Source of the DNA: Neomegalonema perideroedes DSM 15528
GTDB lineage: Bacteria > Pseudomonadota > Alphaproteobacteria > Rhodobacterales > Rhodobacteraceae
DNA length: 64,000 nucleotides
Assembly (NCBI RefSeq): GCF_000374145.1
Contig: NZ_KB893662.1
Span: 62,001-126,000, forward strand
Direction: 5' to 3'
Below are positions 7,052-17,645 of the stretch, piece by piece. The first letter of the stretch is position 1; each line of letters begins with the position of its first letter. The notes beneath the pieces were generated by a model that was given only the letters and a program-made list of their open reading frames with translations, did no database searches and was not told where the DNA came from. Both the position numbers and the translations under genes were made by a program.

Positions 7052-8533
7052 TCAGTCGAGCCGGATGACGACGCTTTTCGTATTCAGATATTCGTAAAGA
7101 TGGTCCACGCCGCCCTCGCGCCCGAAGCCGCTCATCTTATAGCCGCCGAAGGGCAAAGCGGGGTCTATGGCGTGATAGGTGTTGACCCAGACCGAGCCCG
7201 CCTTGATCCGGGCGGCCAACCGGTGCGCCGTCGAGAGGTCGCGCGTGAAGATCCCCGCCGCGAGGCCGTAAGGCGTGGCGTTGGCGCGGGCGACGACTTC
7301 TTCGAGATCGTCGAAGGGCATGGCCGAGATCACCGGGCCGAAAATCTCTTCGCGGGCGATGGTCATCTCGTCGGCGACTCCGGCGAAGACGGTCGGCTGG
7401 ATGAAGTTCCCCGCCGCGAGGCCGCCCTCCGAGAGCCGCCCGCCGCCCGCCTCCAGACGCGCGCCCTCGGCGCGGCCCTTGTCGAGATAACCGAGGACCC
7501 GCTCCATCTGGCGCCGCGAGATCAGAGGCCCGATTTCGGTTTCGGGGTCGATTCCCCGACCCACGCGCAGGCCCTCGGCGAATTTCGCCAGCCGCCCGAC
7601 GAATTCGTCATGGATTTCGCGCGCCACGAAAAGCCGCGAGCCCGCGATGCAGATTTGTCCGGAATTGCCGAAGACCGCCATGGCCGCCACCGGAACGGCG
7701 CGCTCCAGATCGGCGTCCGCGCAGAGGATCACCGGCGATTTGCCGCCCAGCTCCAGAGAGACCCGCTTCAGATTCCCCGCCGAGGCCCGCAAGATGCTCT
7801 GACCCGTGGCGGTGGAGCCCGTGAAGACCACCTTATCCACGTCGGGATGTTCGGCCAGAGGCGCGCCCGCCGCCTGTCCCGTCCCGGTGACGACGTTGAC
7901 CACGCCTTCGGGGACTCCCGCCTCGGCCATGATCTCGGCGAGCAGAAGGGGCGTCAGAGGCGCCTCTTCGGAGGGCTTCAGCACCACCGCGCAGCCCGTC
8001 GCCAGAGCCGGGCCGATCTTCCAGATCGTCGAGGCCGTCGGGCCGTTCCACGGGATGATCGCGCCCACCACCCCGACGGGCTCTTTGCGGGTGAAGGCGA
8101 AATGCTCGCCGACCGGGAGGGAGTCTGAAATGGTCTCGCCATGCAGAGCCGTGGCCATGCCCGCGTAAAAGCGCAGAGTCCCGAGCGCGCGATGGCGGTT
8201 CGCCCGGCTGCGGGTGATCGGCATGCCCATGTCCAGCGTGTCGGAGAGGGCGATCTCCTCCCAGCGCTGTTCGAAAAGCTCCGCGACCTTCAGCAAAAGC
8301 GCCTGACGCGCGGCGGGCTTGAAGCGGCTCCACGGGCCTTCGAGCGCCTTGCGGGCGGCCTTCACGGCGCGGTCGACGTCGGCGGCGGACCCGGCGGGGA
8401 CGGTGGCCAGAAGCTCGCCGGTGGCGGGGTTGCGGGTCTCGAAGACTTCGCCCGAAAGGGCGTCGACCCATGCGCCGCCGATGAACATCTGGCGATGGGA
8501 GCCGTCGAGAGGGCGGAGAAGGGAGGAGGACAT
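7052..8533 (-). CDS. Aldehyde dehydrogenase family protein
   Basis: The roughly 493-residue protein has the full ALDH layout: IIPWNGPTASTIWKIGPALA in the cofactor domain, FTGSTATGQ, LELGGKSPVI with the general-base Glu, GNSGQICIAGSRLFVA with the nucleophilic Cys, EEIFGPVISAMPF, and a C-terminal YEYLNTKSVVIRLD. It oxidises an aldehyde to the acid with NAD(P). The ATG at 8533 is preferred because GGTGA stands just before it; the ATG at 8545 would add four residues and lacks a clear ribosome-binding site. It follows the creatininase-family gene almost directly and precedes the SDR gene, so it probably handles an aldehyde released from the transported substrate. Confidence 0.88.
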   Translation of the reverse strand: MSSSLLRPLDGSHRQMFIGGAWVDALSGEVFETRNPATGELLATVPAGSAADVDRAVKAARKALEGPWSRFKPAARQALLLKVAELFEQRWEEIALSDTLDMGMPITRSRANRHRALGTLRFYAGMATALHGETISDSLPVGEHFAFTRKEPVGVVGAIIPWNGPTASTIWKIGPALATGCAVVLKPSEEAPLTPLLLAEIMAEAGVPEGVVNVVTGTGQAAGAPLAEHPDVDKVVFTGSTATGQSILRASAGNLKRVSLELGGKSPVILCADADLERAVPVAAMAVFGNSGQICIAGSRLFVAREIHDEFVGRLAKFAEGLRVGRGIDPETEIGPLISRRQMERVLGYLDKGRAEGARLEAGGGRLSEGGLAAGNFIQPTVFAGVADEMTIAREEIFGPVISAMPFDDLEEVVARANATPYGLAAGIFTRDLSTAHRLAARIKAGSVWVNTYHAIDPALPFGGYKMSGFGREGGVDHLYEYLNTKSVVIRLD

Positions 8534-8548
8534 GATTTCACCCATGAT

Positions 8549-9370
8549 TTATTCGACGCGGCCGCTGGCGGAGTCTTGTCCGCGTCCGGGCCGCCAAATG
8601 GGGTCCGGGCGCGTCCAGAGCGCGGGATCGCGGATCGCCGCCGCGAGGGCCTGCGCCTGAATCTCCAGAAAACGTTCGCCTTTTTCGGGGCTGGCCGTCC
8701 GGGGATCGCCCCAGGTCCCGGTGACCGGGGCGCGCTCGGAAAAAGAATAGAAGCGCGAGAAGCCCGCCGGGGCATGGACCGCCGGAGGCGCCTGACGCAT
8801 GGCCTCCTCAAGCTGATCCTCCCGCACGAGATCCGGCGCGACGGCCATCATCACCGAGGTCTCGCCTTCGCAGGCGTGTTTAGGGCCTTTGTCGGAGTCG
8901 AAGATCGCCGCGAGTTTCTCCGGCTCCAGAAACCAAGGCGTGGTCGCGACGATGGGGAGGTCATAGGCCGGAGCCAGCTCCCGCACGATCACCGCCAGAG
9001 GATCGACGTTGCCGCCATGGCCGTTGACGATCAGCAGCCGCGCGAAGCCCAAAGCCTTCAGCGAACGCGCGACGCCCTCCAGCATGGCGGCGTAGGCTTT
9101 GAAATCCACGCTGATCGTGCCGCCGAAGGGGAGATGATGCTCGCTCATGCCGAGCCAGAGCCCCGGCAGCACCGCGACGGGAATCTCCTCCGCGACCAGC
9201 CGCGCCGCCCGGATCGCCGCCGCGCTCGCGCTGGCGGCGTCGGTGATCACCGGCAGATGCGGGCCGTGCTGCTCCAGAGAGCCCACGGGCAGAATCGCCA
9301 GAGCTCCGGGCCGGGCCGCGAGCTCGCGCAACTGCGGGGCGGTCAGGCGCGCCCATTCGACTTCGGTCAT
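8549..9370 (-). CDS. Creatininase family amidohydrolase
   Basis: The 273-residue protein has the metal-binding motifs of creatininase/creatinine amidohydrolase. These are ILPVGSLEQHGPHLPVITDA (Glu, His, Asp ligands), WLGMSEHHLPFGGTISV, LLIVNGHGGNVDP, and ACEGETSVMMAV with a late Glu. The fold serves creatininase, mycofactocin peptidase MftE and lactam or formamide hydrolases, so creatinine itself is only one option. It lies between an amidase gene (10-nt gap) and an aldehyde dehydrogenase gene (3-nt gap) in one operon with an ABC importer. Hydrolysis of a cyclic amide or N-formyl compound brought in by that importer is a reasonable inference. Confidence 0.82.
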   Translation of the reverse strand: MTEVEWARLTAPQLRELAARPGALAILPVGSLEQHGPHLPVITDAASASAAAIRAARLVAEEIPVAVLPGLWLGMSEHHLPFGGTISVDFKAYAAMLEGVARSLKALGFARLLIVNGHGGNVDPLAVIVRELAPAYDLPIVATTPWFLEPEKLAAIFDSDKGPKHACEGETSVMMAVAPDLVREDQLEEAMRQAPPAVHAPAGFSRFYSFSERAPVTGTWGDPRTASPEKGERFLEIQAQALAAAIRDPALWTRPDPIWRPGRGQDSASGRVE

Positions 9371-9380
9371 GATCGCTCCT

Positions 9381-10772
9381 TCAGGCGAGAACGGGCCAAG
9401 GCTTTTGCGTCGGGCGCAGCTCTTCGAACAAGCGCGCCAGACGCAGAACGCCGAGATCGTCCAGACGGCGCCCCGTGATCTGCAAGCCGATGGGCAGGCC
9501 GTTTTCCGCGTAGCCGCAATTCAGCGAGAGCGAAGGCTGCGCCGAAAGATTGAAGGCCACCGTATAGGCGATATGCTCGAAAGGCTTTTGCGGGTCGTCG
9601 ATGGGCGAGGCGGAGGCGGCGGCGTAGGGAAGATTAGGCGCCGTGGGCGAAATCACGAAGTCGAAGGCCTCCGTGGCCTTGAGGGCGGCCTCTCGGATGG
9701 CCTCCGTCTGCTCGAAGCCTGCATAAACCTCTTCGCCGCTCAGGTCCTGCGCCGTCTCGACCCAAGCCATGATGTAAGGCAGGATCTTCGCGCGGCCCTC
9801 CTCCGGCAGACGCTTCACGGCGGCCCATGAGCGCGAGCGCCAGAATTTATCCAGCCCGTCGATCATGGGGCGCGTCAGGAAGGGGCCGAGAGGCTCCACC
9901 TGCGCGCCAGCATCTGCGAAGAGCCGCGCCGCCGCCGCGACCGCCGCCCGAACCTCCGGATCTAAAGGCAGCCCAAAGCCCGGCTCCATCCAGAGGCCGA
10001 TCCGCAGGGTTTTGGGATTCAGCCCCTCCAGATCCGTCCATGGGAGATCCGCGAAGGGCAGGCTGAGGGAATCGCGGGAATCCGGCCGCGCGAGGACCGA
10101 CATATAAAGCGCGGCGTCGGCCACCGTTCGGGTCATGGGTCCGGCCACGCGGCCGATGAAGGGGGAATCCACGGGAATCCGTCCGAAGGAGGGCTTCAGC
10201 CCGACCAGCCCGCACCAGCCCGCGGGCAGACGGATCGAGCCGCCGAGATCCGTCCCGACATGCAAAGGCCCATAGCCCGCCGCCGCCGCCGCCGCCGCGC
10301 CCGCGCTGGAGCCGCCCGGATTCAGCCGCAGATCCCAAGGATTGCGCGCCAGTTCATGAAAGCTCGACAGCCCCGAAGAGAGCATCCCGAGATCCGGCAT
10401 GGTGGTTTTCGCGAAGATCACGGCTCCGGATTCGCGGGTGCGGGCGGCGGGGGGCGCGTCTTCGGCGGCGGGGATCAGCGGGACGGCCGCGCAGCCGAGC
10501 GGCGTCGGGAGGCCCTTGGTGGGGATGTTTTCCTTGAGGGTCGTCGGGATTCCGTCGATGGGGCCTGCGGGCTCGCCTTTCGACCAACGCGCCTCCGAAG
10601 CTTTGGCCGCGGCGCGGGCGCTTTGCGGATCATAGGCCCAGAGCGCCTTGAGCTGCGGCTCCGAGGCCTCGACCCGCTTCAGAACCGCCTCCAAAGCCTC
10701 GACGGGCGAGAGCTTGCGGCTCCGATAGGCCGCGATAAGCTCCACGGCGGAGAGATCGGCGGGATTGGTCAT
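9381..10772 (-). CDS. Amidase signature family hydrolase
   Basis: The 463-residue protein carries the Ser-cisSer-Lys catalytic triad of the amidase signature family. Lys80 is in PTTLKENIPTKG, Ser155 is in the NPGGSSAGA loop, and nucleophile Ser179 is in TDLGGSIRLPAGWCGLVGLK. Length and motif order are normal for the family, and it lacks the features of GatA that go with GatB/GatC genes. Family members split amides, carbamates or acyl hydrazides. Its start ATGA overlaps the stop of the upstream dppF-like gene, which indicates translational coupling with the transporter. I infer that it attacks the imported compound first. Confidence 0.85.
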   Translation of the reverse strand: MTNPADLSAVELIAAYRSRKLSPVEALEAVLKRVEASEPQLKALWAYDPQSARAAAKASEARWSKGEPAGPIDGIPTTLKENIPTKGLPTPLGCAAVPLIPAAEDAPPAARTRESGAVIFAKTTMPDLGMLSSGLSSFHELARNPWDLRLNPGGSSAGAAAAAAAGYGPLHVGTDLGGSIRLPAGWCGLVGLKPSFGRIPVDSPFIGRVAGPMTRTVADAALYMSVLARPDSRDSLSLPFADLPWTDLEGLNPKTLRIGLWMEPGFGLPLDPEVRAAVAAAARLFADAGAQVEPLGPFLTRPMIDGLDKFWRSRSWAAVKRLPEEGRAKILPYIMAWVETAQDLSGEEVYAGFEQTEAIREAALKATEAFDFVISPTAPNLPYAAASASPIDDPQKPFEHIAYTVAFNLSAQPSLSLNCGYAENGLPIGLQITGRRLDDLGVLRLARLFEELRPTQKPWPVLA

Positions 10773-11614
10773 GCGGGAGCCTCCTGAGCTGCGCGGGCGC
10801 GGCGTCGGCGTCCGGAGAAGGGTTTAGGCGCGGAGCCGATCAGACGGCGCGTATAGGCGTGGCGCGGATGGGCGAAGACCTCTTGGGTGGGGCCTTCCTC
10901 GACGATCTTTCCCGCCTGCATCACCGCCACCCGATCCGTGATCGCGCGCACCACGCCGAGATCATGGCTGATGAAGAGATAGGACAATCCAAGACGTTCC
11001 TGCAAATCCATCATGAGATTCAGCGCCTGCGCCTGAATCGAGACGTCCAGCGCCGAAACCGGCTCGTCCGCCACGATCAGCGCCGGACGGGTGATCAGCG
11101 CCCGGGCTATGGCGATTCTCTGGCGCTGGCCGCCGGAGAATTCATGCGGATAGCGTCCGGCGGCGGCGGAGGGCAGGCCCACGGCCTCCAGAGCTTCGAG
11201 AATGCGGCTTTCGCGCTCGGCGCGGCTGGTCTCGGGCTGAAGGCTGGCGAGGGGCTCCAGCAGAATGCGGCGCACGTCGTGGCGCGGGTCCAGCGAGCCG
11301 TAGGGATCCTGAAACACCGCCTGAAACTTCACGCGGGCGCGGCGCAGCCCGGCGCGGCTCAAAGCGTAGATGTCTTCTCCGTCGATGAGGACCTGGCCTT
11401 CCTGCGGGCGCTCCAGACCCATGACGCAGCGCGCGAGGGTGGATTTCCCGCAGCCCGATTCCCCCACGATTCCGAGGCTGCTTCCGGCGGGCAAAGTCAG
11501 GCTGACGCCCTGCACGGCGCGCAGAACCGGCCTCGGGGCGAAGAGCGAGGGGCGGGGGAGGGGATATTCCCGCACGAGGTCGCGGACCTCCAGCAAGGGG
11601 GCGGCGGTCCTCAT
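10769..11614 (-). CDS. Peptide/opine-type ABC transporter ATP-binding protein, DppF-like
   Basis: The 281-residue subunit has a Walker A GIVGESGCGKST, the signature FSGGQRQRIAIARAL, Walker B LIVADEPVSALDV and switch His in LFISHDLGVV. It has the DppF/OppF-type C-terminal extension. I place the start at the ATG at 11614 ([14 protein letters not shown]), which forms an ATGA overlap with the stop of the dppD-like gene. An open frame continues upstream but lies inside dppD. It energises the importer together with the DppD-like subunit. The stop overlaps the amidase start in the same way, so transporter and enzyme are translated from one message. Confidence 0.87.
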   Translation of the reverse strand: MRTAAPLLEVRDLVREYPLPRPSLFAPRPVLRAVQGVSLTLPAGSSLGIVGESGCGKSTLARCVMGLERPQEGQVLIDGEDIYALSRAGLRRARVKFQAVFQDPYGSLDPRHDVRRILLEPLASLQPETSRAERESRILEALEAVGLPSAAAGRYPHEFSGGQRQRIAIARALITRPALIVADEPVSALDVSIQAQALNLMMDLQERLGLSYLFISHDLGVVRAITDRVAVMQAGKIVEEGPTQEVFAHPRHAYTRRLIGSAPKPFSGRRRRARAAQEAPA

Positions 11615-12621
11615 GGCGCGAGCCCCCCCGCGCGGGGATGCAGACAGGCGGCCAGATGCGGCCAGCGCGCGCCGCCCGAATCCAACGGGGCCAGCCGGGG
11701 CGAGATCCTCAGACAATCGGGCTGAACGAAGCCGCAGCGCTCGGCGAAGACGCAATGAGCGGGCCTGCGGGCGGGATCGGGGACCATGCCCGGAATCGCC
11801 TTGAGCCGGGGACGCGGCCCGCCCGGCGCGCGGCGCAGATCCAGCCCATAGGGCGAGGCCGCGAAGAGCCCCTGAGAATAGGGATGCGCCATGCGGGCGA
11901 AGACCTCCTCCGTGGCGCCGGTCTCGACGATGCGGCCCGCATACATCACCGCGATGCGGTCGGCGGTCTCCGAGACCACGCCGAGATCATGGGTGATGAG
12001 CAAAAGCGCCGCGCCGGTCTCCTCGACGATCTCGTCGAGCAGATCGAGGATCTGCGCCTGAACCGTCACGTCGAGGGCGGTGGTGGGCTCGTCGGCGATG
12101 AGCAGATCCGGTCCGCAGGCCGCCGCCATGGCGATCATCACGCGCTGGCGCTGTCCGCCGGAGAGCTGATGCGGATAAAGCCCGAGGTCGAAGCGCGGGC
12201 CGGGCAGCCCCACCCGATCCAGCAGACGCCGCGCGACCGCTTCGGCTTCGGCGCGGCTTTCGCCCAGATGCAGACGCCGCCCCTCGGCGATCTGCGCGCC
12301 GATGCTCATGACGGGGTTCAGCGCGGTCATGGGCTCCTGAAAGATCATGGCGATGCGGCGGCCTCGCAGACGGCGCATCCGCTCTTCGGGCAGGGCGGGC
12401 AGGTCGTCGCCTGCGAAGCGGAGTCCGCCGCTCACCCGCATCTGCTCGGGCAGCAGCCCCATGATCGCCAGAGCGGTCAGAGATTTTCCGCTGCCCGATT
12501 CTCCGACCAGCCCCAGACGCTCGCCGCGCTCCAGAACCAGCGAGAGGCCGGACAAAAGCTCCACGCCGCCGGTCCCGAGCGCCACGGTCAGGCCGTCCAA
12601 TTCGAGGAGGGGAGCGCTCAT
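11611..12621 (-). CDS. Peptide/opine-type ABC transporter ATP-binding protein, DppD-like
   Basis: The 336-residue ATPase has Walker [14 protein letters not shown], signature [14 protein letters not shown], Walker [14 protein letters not shown] and His switch [13 protein letters not shown] long C-terminal oligopeptide domain follows with [15 protein letters not shown]. Its cysteines are in the positions reported to bind an iron-sulfur cluster in other DppD/OppD proteins. The start overlaps the dppC-like stop and the stop overlaps the dppF-like start by ATGA. With DppF it forms the ATPase pair of the importer. Confidence 0.88.
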   Translation of the reverse strand: MSAPLLELDGLTVALGTGGVELLSGLSLVLERGERLGLVGESGSGKSLTALAIMGLLPEQMRVSGGLRFAGDDLPALPEERMRRLRGRRIAMIFQEPMTALNPVMSIGAQIAEGRRLHLGESRAEAEAVARRLLDRVGLPGPRFDLGLYPHQLSGGQRQRVMIAMAAACGPDLLIADEPTTALDVTVQAQILDLLDEIVEETGAALLLITHDLGVVSETADRIAVMYAGRIVETGATEEVFARMAHPYSQGLFAASPYGLDLRRAPGGPRPRLKAIPGMVPDPARRPAHCVFAERCGFVQPDCLRISPRLAPLDSGGARWPHLAACLHPRAGGLAP

Positions 12622-13486
12622 CTCTGGCGCCTCACGCGGGGGTCGAGCAGATCGCGCAGCCCGTCGCCGAGCAGATTCAGCCCCAGAACCGTGATGGTGA
12701 TCGCAAGGCCGGGAAAAATCGCCAGATGCGCCGCGCTATAGATATAGGTCTGGGAATCGCTGAGCATCTTGCCCCAACTCGCCTGAGGCGGCTGCGCCCC
12801 AAGCCCGACATAGGAAAGGCCCGCCTCCGCCACCACGGCCAAGGCGAATTGGATCGTCGCCTGAACGATCAGCACATGATTGACGTTGGGCAGGATATGC
12901 CGCCAGGTGATCGCCGCGTCTCCGAGCCCCGCGCAGCGCGCCGCCAGCACGTAATCGCGCTTCCAGAGCCCCATGGCCGCGCCGCGCGTCACGCGGGCGA
13001 AGACGGGGATGTTGAAGATCCCGATGGCGATCATGGCGTTGACGGCGGAAGGCCCGAAGATCGCCGTGACGATCACCGCCGTCAGCAGAGCCGGAAAGGC
13101 GAAGGCCAGATCCGTCAGCCGCATGACGAAGCCGTCGATCCAGCCGCCCCGCGCCGCCGCCAGAGCCCCCAGCGGAACGCCGATCCCGATCCCGACCGCC
13201 ACCGCCGTCAGCGCCACCTCAAGAGAATTGCGGGCTCCGGCCATGATCATCGAAAAGACGTCGCGGCCGAAATGATCGGTGCCGAACCAATGGGCGAGGC
13301 TCGGGCCTTGCAGTTTGTCGCGGATGCGCAGGGCGTTGGGCGGATAGGGCGTCCAGAACTCCGAGACGACCGCCATCCCAATCGCCAGCAGCAGCACGAA
13401 AAGCCCGATGGTCAGATTGCGGCTCCTGAAGATCGCCCGCAGCAGGCCGCGCCCTCTCTGCGGGGCGGAAATCTCCTCCTCAAGGG

Positions 13487-13490
<4 letters not shown>
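12618..13490 (-). CDS. Peptide/opine-type ABC transporter permease, DppC-like
   Basis: The 290-residue inner-membrane protein has the DppC layout. It has a cytoplasmic N-terminus, a first helix at about residues 28-47, a periplasmic loop containing GTDHFGRDVFSMIMAGARNSL, and several further helices. The EAA cytoplasmic loop (VFARVTRGAAMGLWKRDYV...AARCAGLGD) contacts the ATPases. It ends with GLNLLGDGLRDLLDPRVR, which is characteristic of DppC/OppC. ATGA overlaps join it to dppB-like and dppD-like genes on either side. It pairs with DppB to form the translocation channel. Confidence 0.88.
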
Positions 13491-14440
<950 letters not shown>

Positions 14441-14474
14441 GCGGGATTCCTTCTGCGCCGCCTTGCGAGGGAGG

Positions 14475-14508
14475 CCGAAGCGCCGGGAGTTCGGCCCCGG
14501 CGCTTCGG
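14475..14508 (-). terminator. Strong stem-loop between binding-protein and permease genes
   Basis: A 13-bp perfect stem (CCGAAGCGCCGGG with its complement, 8-nt loop) starts 8 nt after the binding-protein stop on the minus strand. No T-run follows. Such intergenic hairpins commonly protect the binding-protein message or partly terminate transcription, which raises binding protein over permease. That role is inferred here. Confidence 0.5.
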
Positions 14509-14516
14509 GGGGATGC

Positions 14517-15995
14517 TTACTCGGCCCAATGGACCTTGGTCAGGTCGTTGACGGGCAGAGGCAGATTGCGCCAGACGCCTTGCAGATTCTTATTCCACAC
14601 GCTGATCTTCGGCAGAGCGTAGAGATAGACGTTAGGCTCGTCCTCGGCGAGTTTGCGCTGAAGCTCGCCCAGAAGCTCCAGACGGGCCTCGTCGTCCACG
14701 GTTCCGGCGTATTTCTGATAAAGCTCTTTATATTCAGGGCTAACATAGTTGTAATAATAGAAGTCGCGGGCGTAGACGTCGAGGTCGCGGGCTTCGGTGT
14801 GGGCGATGATCGTCGCGTCGTAATCGGTGCGCGCGAAGACCTGATCCAGCCATTGCGCGAACTCCATCGGCACGAGCTCGACCTGAAGCCCCACCTCGGC
14901 GAGATAGGCGGCGATCACCTCTCCGCCCCGGCGGGCGTAGGCGGGCGGCGGCAGCACGATGCTGAAGCGCGTTCCGGGCTTCACCCCGGCCTCGTCGAGC
15001 AGCGCGCGGGCCTTGTCCGGATCGTAAGGATAGGTTTCGCTGAGATCCACATAGCCCGGCTCCGCGGGAGTCTGATGCGCGCCGATGGGCAGGCCGTAGC
15101 CCGAGGCGACGGCTTCGACGAAGCTCGGGCGGTCGATGGCGTGGGCGAGGGCCCGCCGCACCCGGACGTCGCTGAAGGGCGCGCGGGCGTTGTTCAGAGA
15201 CATCATGACCTTGCCGGTCGTCGAACCGACCTCGACATGGAGATTCGGATCCGCCCGCAGCCGGTCGAGAAGCTCGGCGGCCTCGAATTGCCCGAAATAA
15301 TCCACTTCGCCGGAGAGGACCGCCGCCGCCGCCGCCGAAGGATCGCTGATGAATTTAAAGGTCACGGCGGAAAGCCGCGCGGGCTCGCCCCAATATTCGG
15401 GATTGCGCTCCAGCTCCACGCGGTCGCCCTGCACCCAGCGCTTGAAGCGGAAGGGGCCGGTGCCGACGGGATTGGTCTTATTGGTCTCTGCGGAGGCGGG
15501 CGAGATCATCACCGCGTCGCCCCAGCCCATGCCGAAGAGGAAATTCGGCGCGACCCGCTTCAGCTTGACCACCGCCGTCAGAGGATCGGGGCATTCGGTG
15601 CTTTCGATGGGCTCGAAGAGGCCCTTTTGGGCGTTGACCGATTCCGGCGCCACGGCGCGCTCATAGGAGAACTTCACCACCGAGCAGTCGAAGGGGGCGC
15701 CGTCATGGAACTTCACGCCTTCGCGCAGCTTGAACGTGTAAGCCAGATCCTCCGGCGACCACGCCCAGCTCTCCGCGAGGGCGGGCCGCACCGATCCGTC
15801 CTCGGCGACGCGCACCAGACCCTCATAGAGGTTGGCGTAGGTCACCCGGCGGATGGCCGAGGCCGCGTTGGCGGTGGGGTCGAGCCCCGGAGGCTCCAGC
15901 ACTTCGCCCGCGGTCAGCGTGTCCTTGGCGAAGGCGCCTCCCGCCGAGGCGAGCAGAATCGCGCCCGCAAGAGAGGATGCGAAGATCCGCTGCAT
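14517..15995 (-). CDS. ABC transporter substrate-binding protein, family 5 (peptide/opine type)
   Basis: The 492-residue protein has a clear signal peptide (MQRIFASSLAGAILLASAG, cleaved after AFA). The SBP_bac_5 order of motifs follows: LEPPGLDPTANAASAIRR, YANLYEGLVRVAEDGSV, YTFKLREGVKFHDGAPF, and a C-terminal domain with RTDYDATIIAHTEARDLD. The ATG at 15995 is favoured over upstream starts because AGGAGG lies 9 nt before it and it opens the signal peptide. It is the first gene of the operon that continues through dppBCDF, amidase, creatininase-family hydrolase, ALDH and SDR. The ligand is not evident; the downstream enzymes suggest an amide or small peptide. Confidence 0.88.
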   Translation of the reverse strand: MQRIFASSLAGAILLASAGGAFAKDTLTAGEVLEPPGLDPTANAASAIRRVTYANLYEGLVRVAEDGSVRPALAESWAWSPEDLAYTFKLREGVKFHDGAPFDCSVVKFSYERAVAPESVNAQKGLFEPIESTECPDPLTAVVKLKRVAPNFLFGMGWGDAVMISPASAETNKTNPVGTGPFRFKRWVQGDRVELERNPEYWGEPARLSAVTFKFISDPSAAAAAVLSGEVDYFGQFEAAELLDRLRADPNLHVEVGSTTGKVMMSLNNARAPFSDVRVRRALAHAIDRPSFVEAVASGYGLPIGAHQTPAEPGYVDLSETYPYDPDKARALLDEAGVKPGTRFSIVLPPPAYARRGGEVIAAYLAEVGLQVELVPMEFAQWLDQVFARTDYDATIIAHTEARDLDVYARDFYYYNYVSPEYKELYQKYAGTVDDEARLELLGELQRKLAEDEPNVYLYALPKISVWNKNLQGVWRNLPLPVNDLTKVHWAE

Positions 15996-16451
15996 GTTTA
16001 AGATCCTCCTGATGGGAAAACGGCGTCCGTTCATGAGCGCGGGAGCGCCGGACGGCGAAGGCGGGCGGGCGCGGCGCGCAGATCCTCCCCACGCGCCGAG
16101 GCGGCGGGAAATCGACGCGGCTGCATGAGCGTCTCGGCGAACATCTGCGCGGCCCTCCCCCAAGCGCCCTGAGGCGCGCTGCGCGAAGCCTCTCGAAGAA
16201 GGGGGCCTTCCGGGCTCCTCTCCTTCCTGCGGCTTTCTCCGCGTCGCGCCGATGAGGATATAGCTTCGCAGGGCTTCGCGCCAAGGAGTCTCTGCGCTGC
16301 GGGGCGGTTAAAGCGTGATCGGACGATGTCCTGATTTGACGAAAGGGGCCGGATTGTGAAAGATATGTGAATGCGCCATGCGACCTATAGCGCGCCGGAA
16401 CGGACATGCTCTCTCTAAACGTGTTCACCTTCAGGCGGCGAATCCTTGCAG
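15996..16451. other. Divergent intergenic region between ABC operon and surface-polymer genes
   Basis: This 456-nt stretch holds no gene that I can support. It must contain the promoters of both flanking operons. A minus-strand candidate is listed at 16257-16284. On the plus strand TTGACG at 16336-16341, with a weak AAGATA/AGATAT-like -10 about 18-19 nt later, is a poorer candidate. Confidence 0.4.
16257..16284 (-). promoter_or_regulatory. Candidate sigma-70-type promoter of the ABC/amidase operon
   Basis: On the minus strand TTGGCG and TATATC are separated by 16 nt, and lie about 260 nt upstream of the binding-protein start. The match is by eye only. Confidence 0.3.
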
Positions 16452-17645
16452 ATGAGAGGATCTTCGTTGCGTCAGTCTCGGATCGCTTTCGTCGGATGGA
16501 ACCCGTTTCAGCTCAATCACGCCGCTCCTTTCATCCGGGCGATTCCCGGCGCCGTCTTTCTGCTGGAGAAGCGCAAGGACTACGTCGAGCGTTTCCAGTC
16601 CGGGGCTCTGGAGGATCCGACGCTTCCGGTCCTCGTCCATCCCGCCGAGGAGATGGAGAAGCTGGACGGCGCCTTCGACATGATCGTCTGCCAGACGCCC
16701 TTCACCGGCGTCGAGCGCTTCGCCAAAACGACCCTCGTCAGCCTGCAATACGGCTACGCCAAGGAGCCCCATAATTACGGTCCCTGGCGCAGCCTGGCCG
16801 ATCTGGCTCTGACCTATGGCGATTACGCCTGCGAAAAGATCTCCTATTTCTCGCCCGCCGTGGCGGTGGGGCATCCGCGCCGCGACGATTGGGAGAATCC
16901 TCTCTGGCGGGCCGCCGCCCGCGCGCGCCGCGCCGAGGCCGCGGACGGGCGCAAGACGATCCTTTACGCGCCGACCTGGGGCGAGCTCTCCAGCGCGCCG
17001 GAGTTTCTGCCGGTCATGGCGCGGCTGGCCGAAGATCACCGGCTCATCGTCAAGATGCACCACAACACCGACTTCACCGAGGAGGCGCGTCGGCTGGGGC
17101 TCATGGAGCTTCAGGCGCGCGGCGCGACGCTGCTCGGCGCGAGCGACGATCTCTTCGAGGCGCTCGCCGCGGCGGACGTCTTCGTCTCCGACTTCAGCGG
17201 CGCGATCTTCGACGCCGTCCTCGCGCGCAAGCCCGTGGTGCTGGTCGGAGATCCGGCGAAGGCGGCGTTGGGCCGCAAGCTCGACGCCTATAGTCTGGAA
17301 TATGCGCGCAGAGCCGAATTAGGCGTGGTCGTCGCCCGGCCGGAGGATCTGGAGGCGGGAATCCGCATGGCCGCGGAGCGGAGCGAAGAGGTCGTCGCGC
17401 AGGTTTCGGCCTTGCGCGCGCGCCTCTTTCTGGATCGGCCCGGCGCGGGGGAGCGCGCGGCCGAAGCGCTCCGCGCCTTGGCTGAAGGCGCCTGGCGCCC
17501 CTCGCAGCAGCAACTCTACATGCGGCGCGACATTCAGGAGCTTCTGCGCGCCCGGACGGATCTGCGCGCGATGAAGAAAGCGGCCTCTCCGTCCTGGCGC
17601 TTCTGGCGGAGCTCCCGGAAAAGCGAGGCCCAAGCCCTGAGATGA
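16452..17645 (+). CDS. CDP-glycerol glycerophosphotransferase (TagB/TagF)-like protein
   Basis: The approximately 397-residue protein has the motifs of the TagB/TagF glycerophosphotransferase fold: TILYAPTWGELS, LIVKMHHNTDF with the His used in glycerophosphate transfer, and VFVSDFSGAIFDAVLARKPVV for nucleotide binding. In Gram-positive bacteria these enzymes build teichoic acid. In Gram-negatives, relatives make phosphate-containing capsule or O-antigen. It has no membrane segment. The ATG at 16452 is used; a TTG at 16446 in frame is the alternative, and no strong ribosome-binding site is seen for either. Its stop forms ATGA with the next gene, also a capsule-type transferase, so the two act together. 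Confidence 0.7.
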   Translation: MRGSSLRQSRIAFVGWNPFQLNHAAPFIRAIPGAVFLLEKRKDYVERFQSGALEDPTLPVLVHPAEEMEKLDGAFDMIVCQTPFTGVERFAKTTLVSLQYGYAKEPHNYGPWRSLADLALTYGDYACEKISYFSPAVAVGHPRRDDWENPLWRAAARARRAEAADGRKTILYAPTWGELSSAPEFLPVMARLAEDHRLIVKMHHNTDFTEEARRLGLMELQARGATLLGASDDLFEALAAADVFVSDFSGAIFDAVLARKPVVLVGDPAKAALGRKLDAYSLEYARRAELGVVVARPEDLEAGIRMAAERSEEVVAQVSALRARLFLDRPGAGERAAEALRALAEGAWRPSQQQLYMRRDIQELLRARTDLRAMKKAASPSWRFWRSSRKSEAQALR

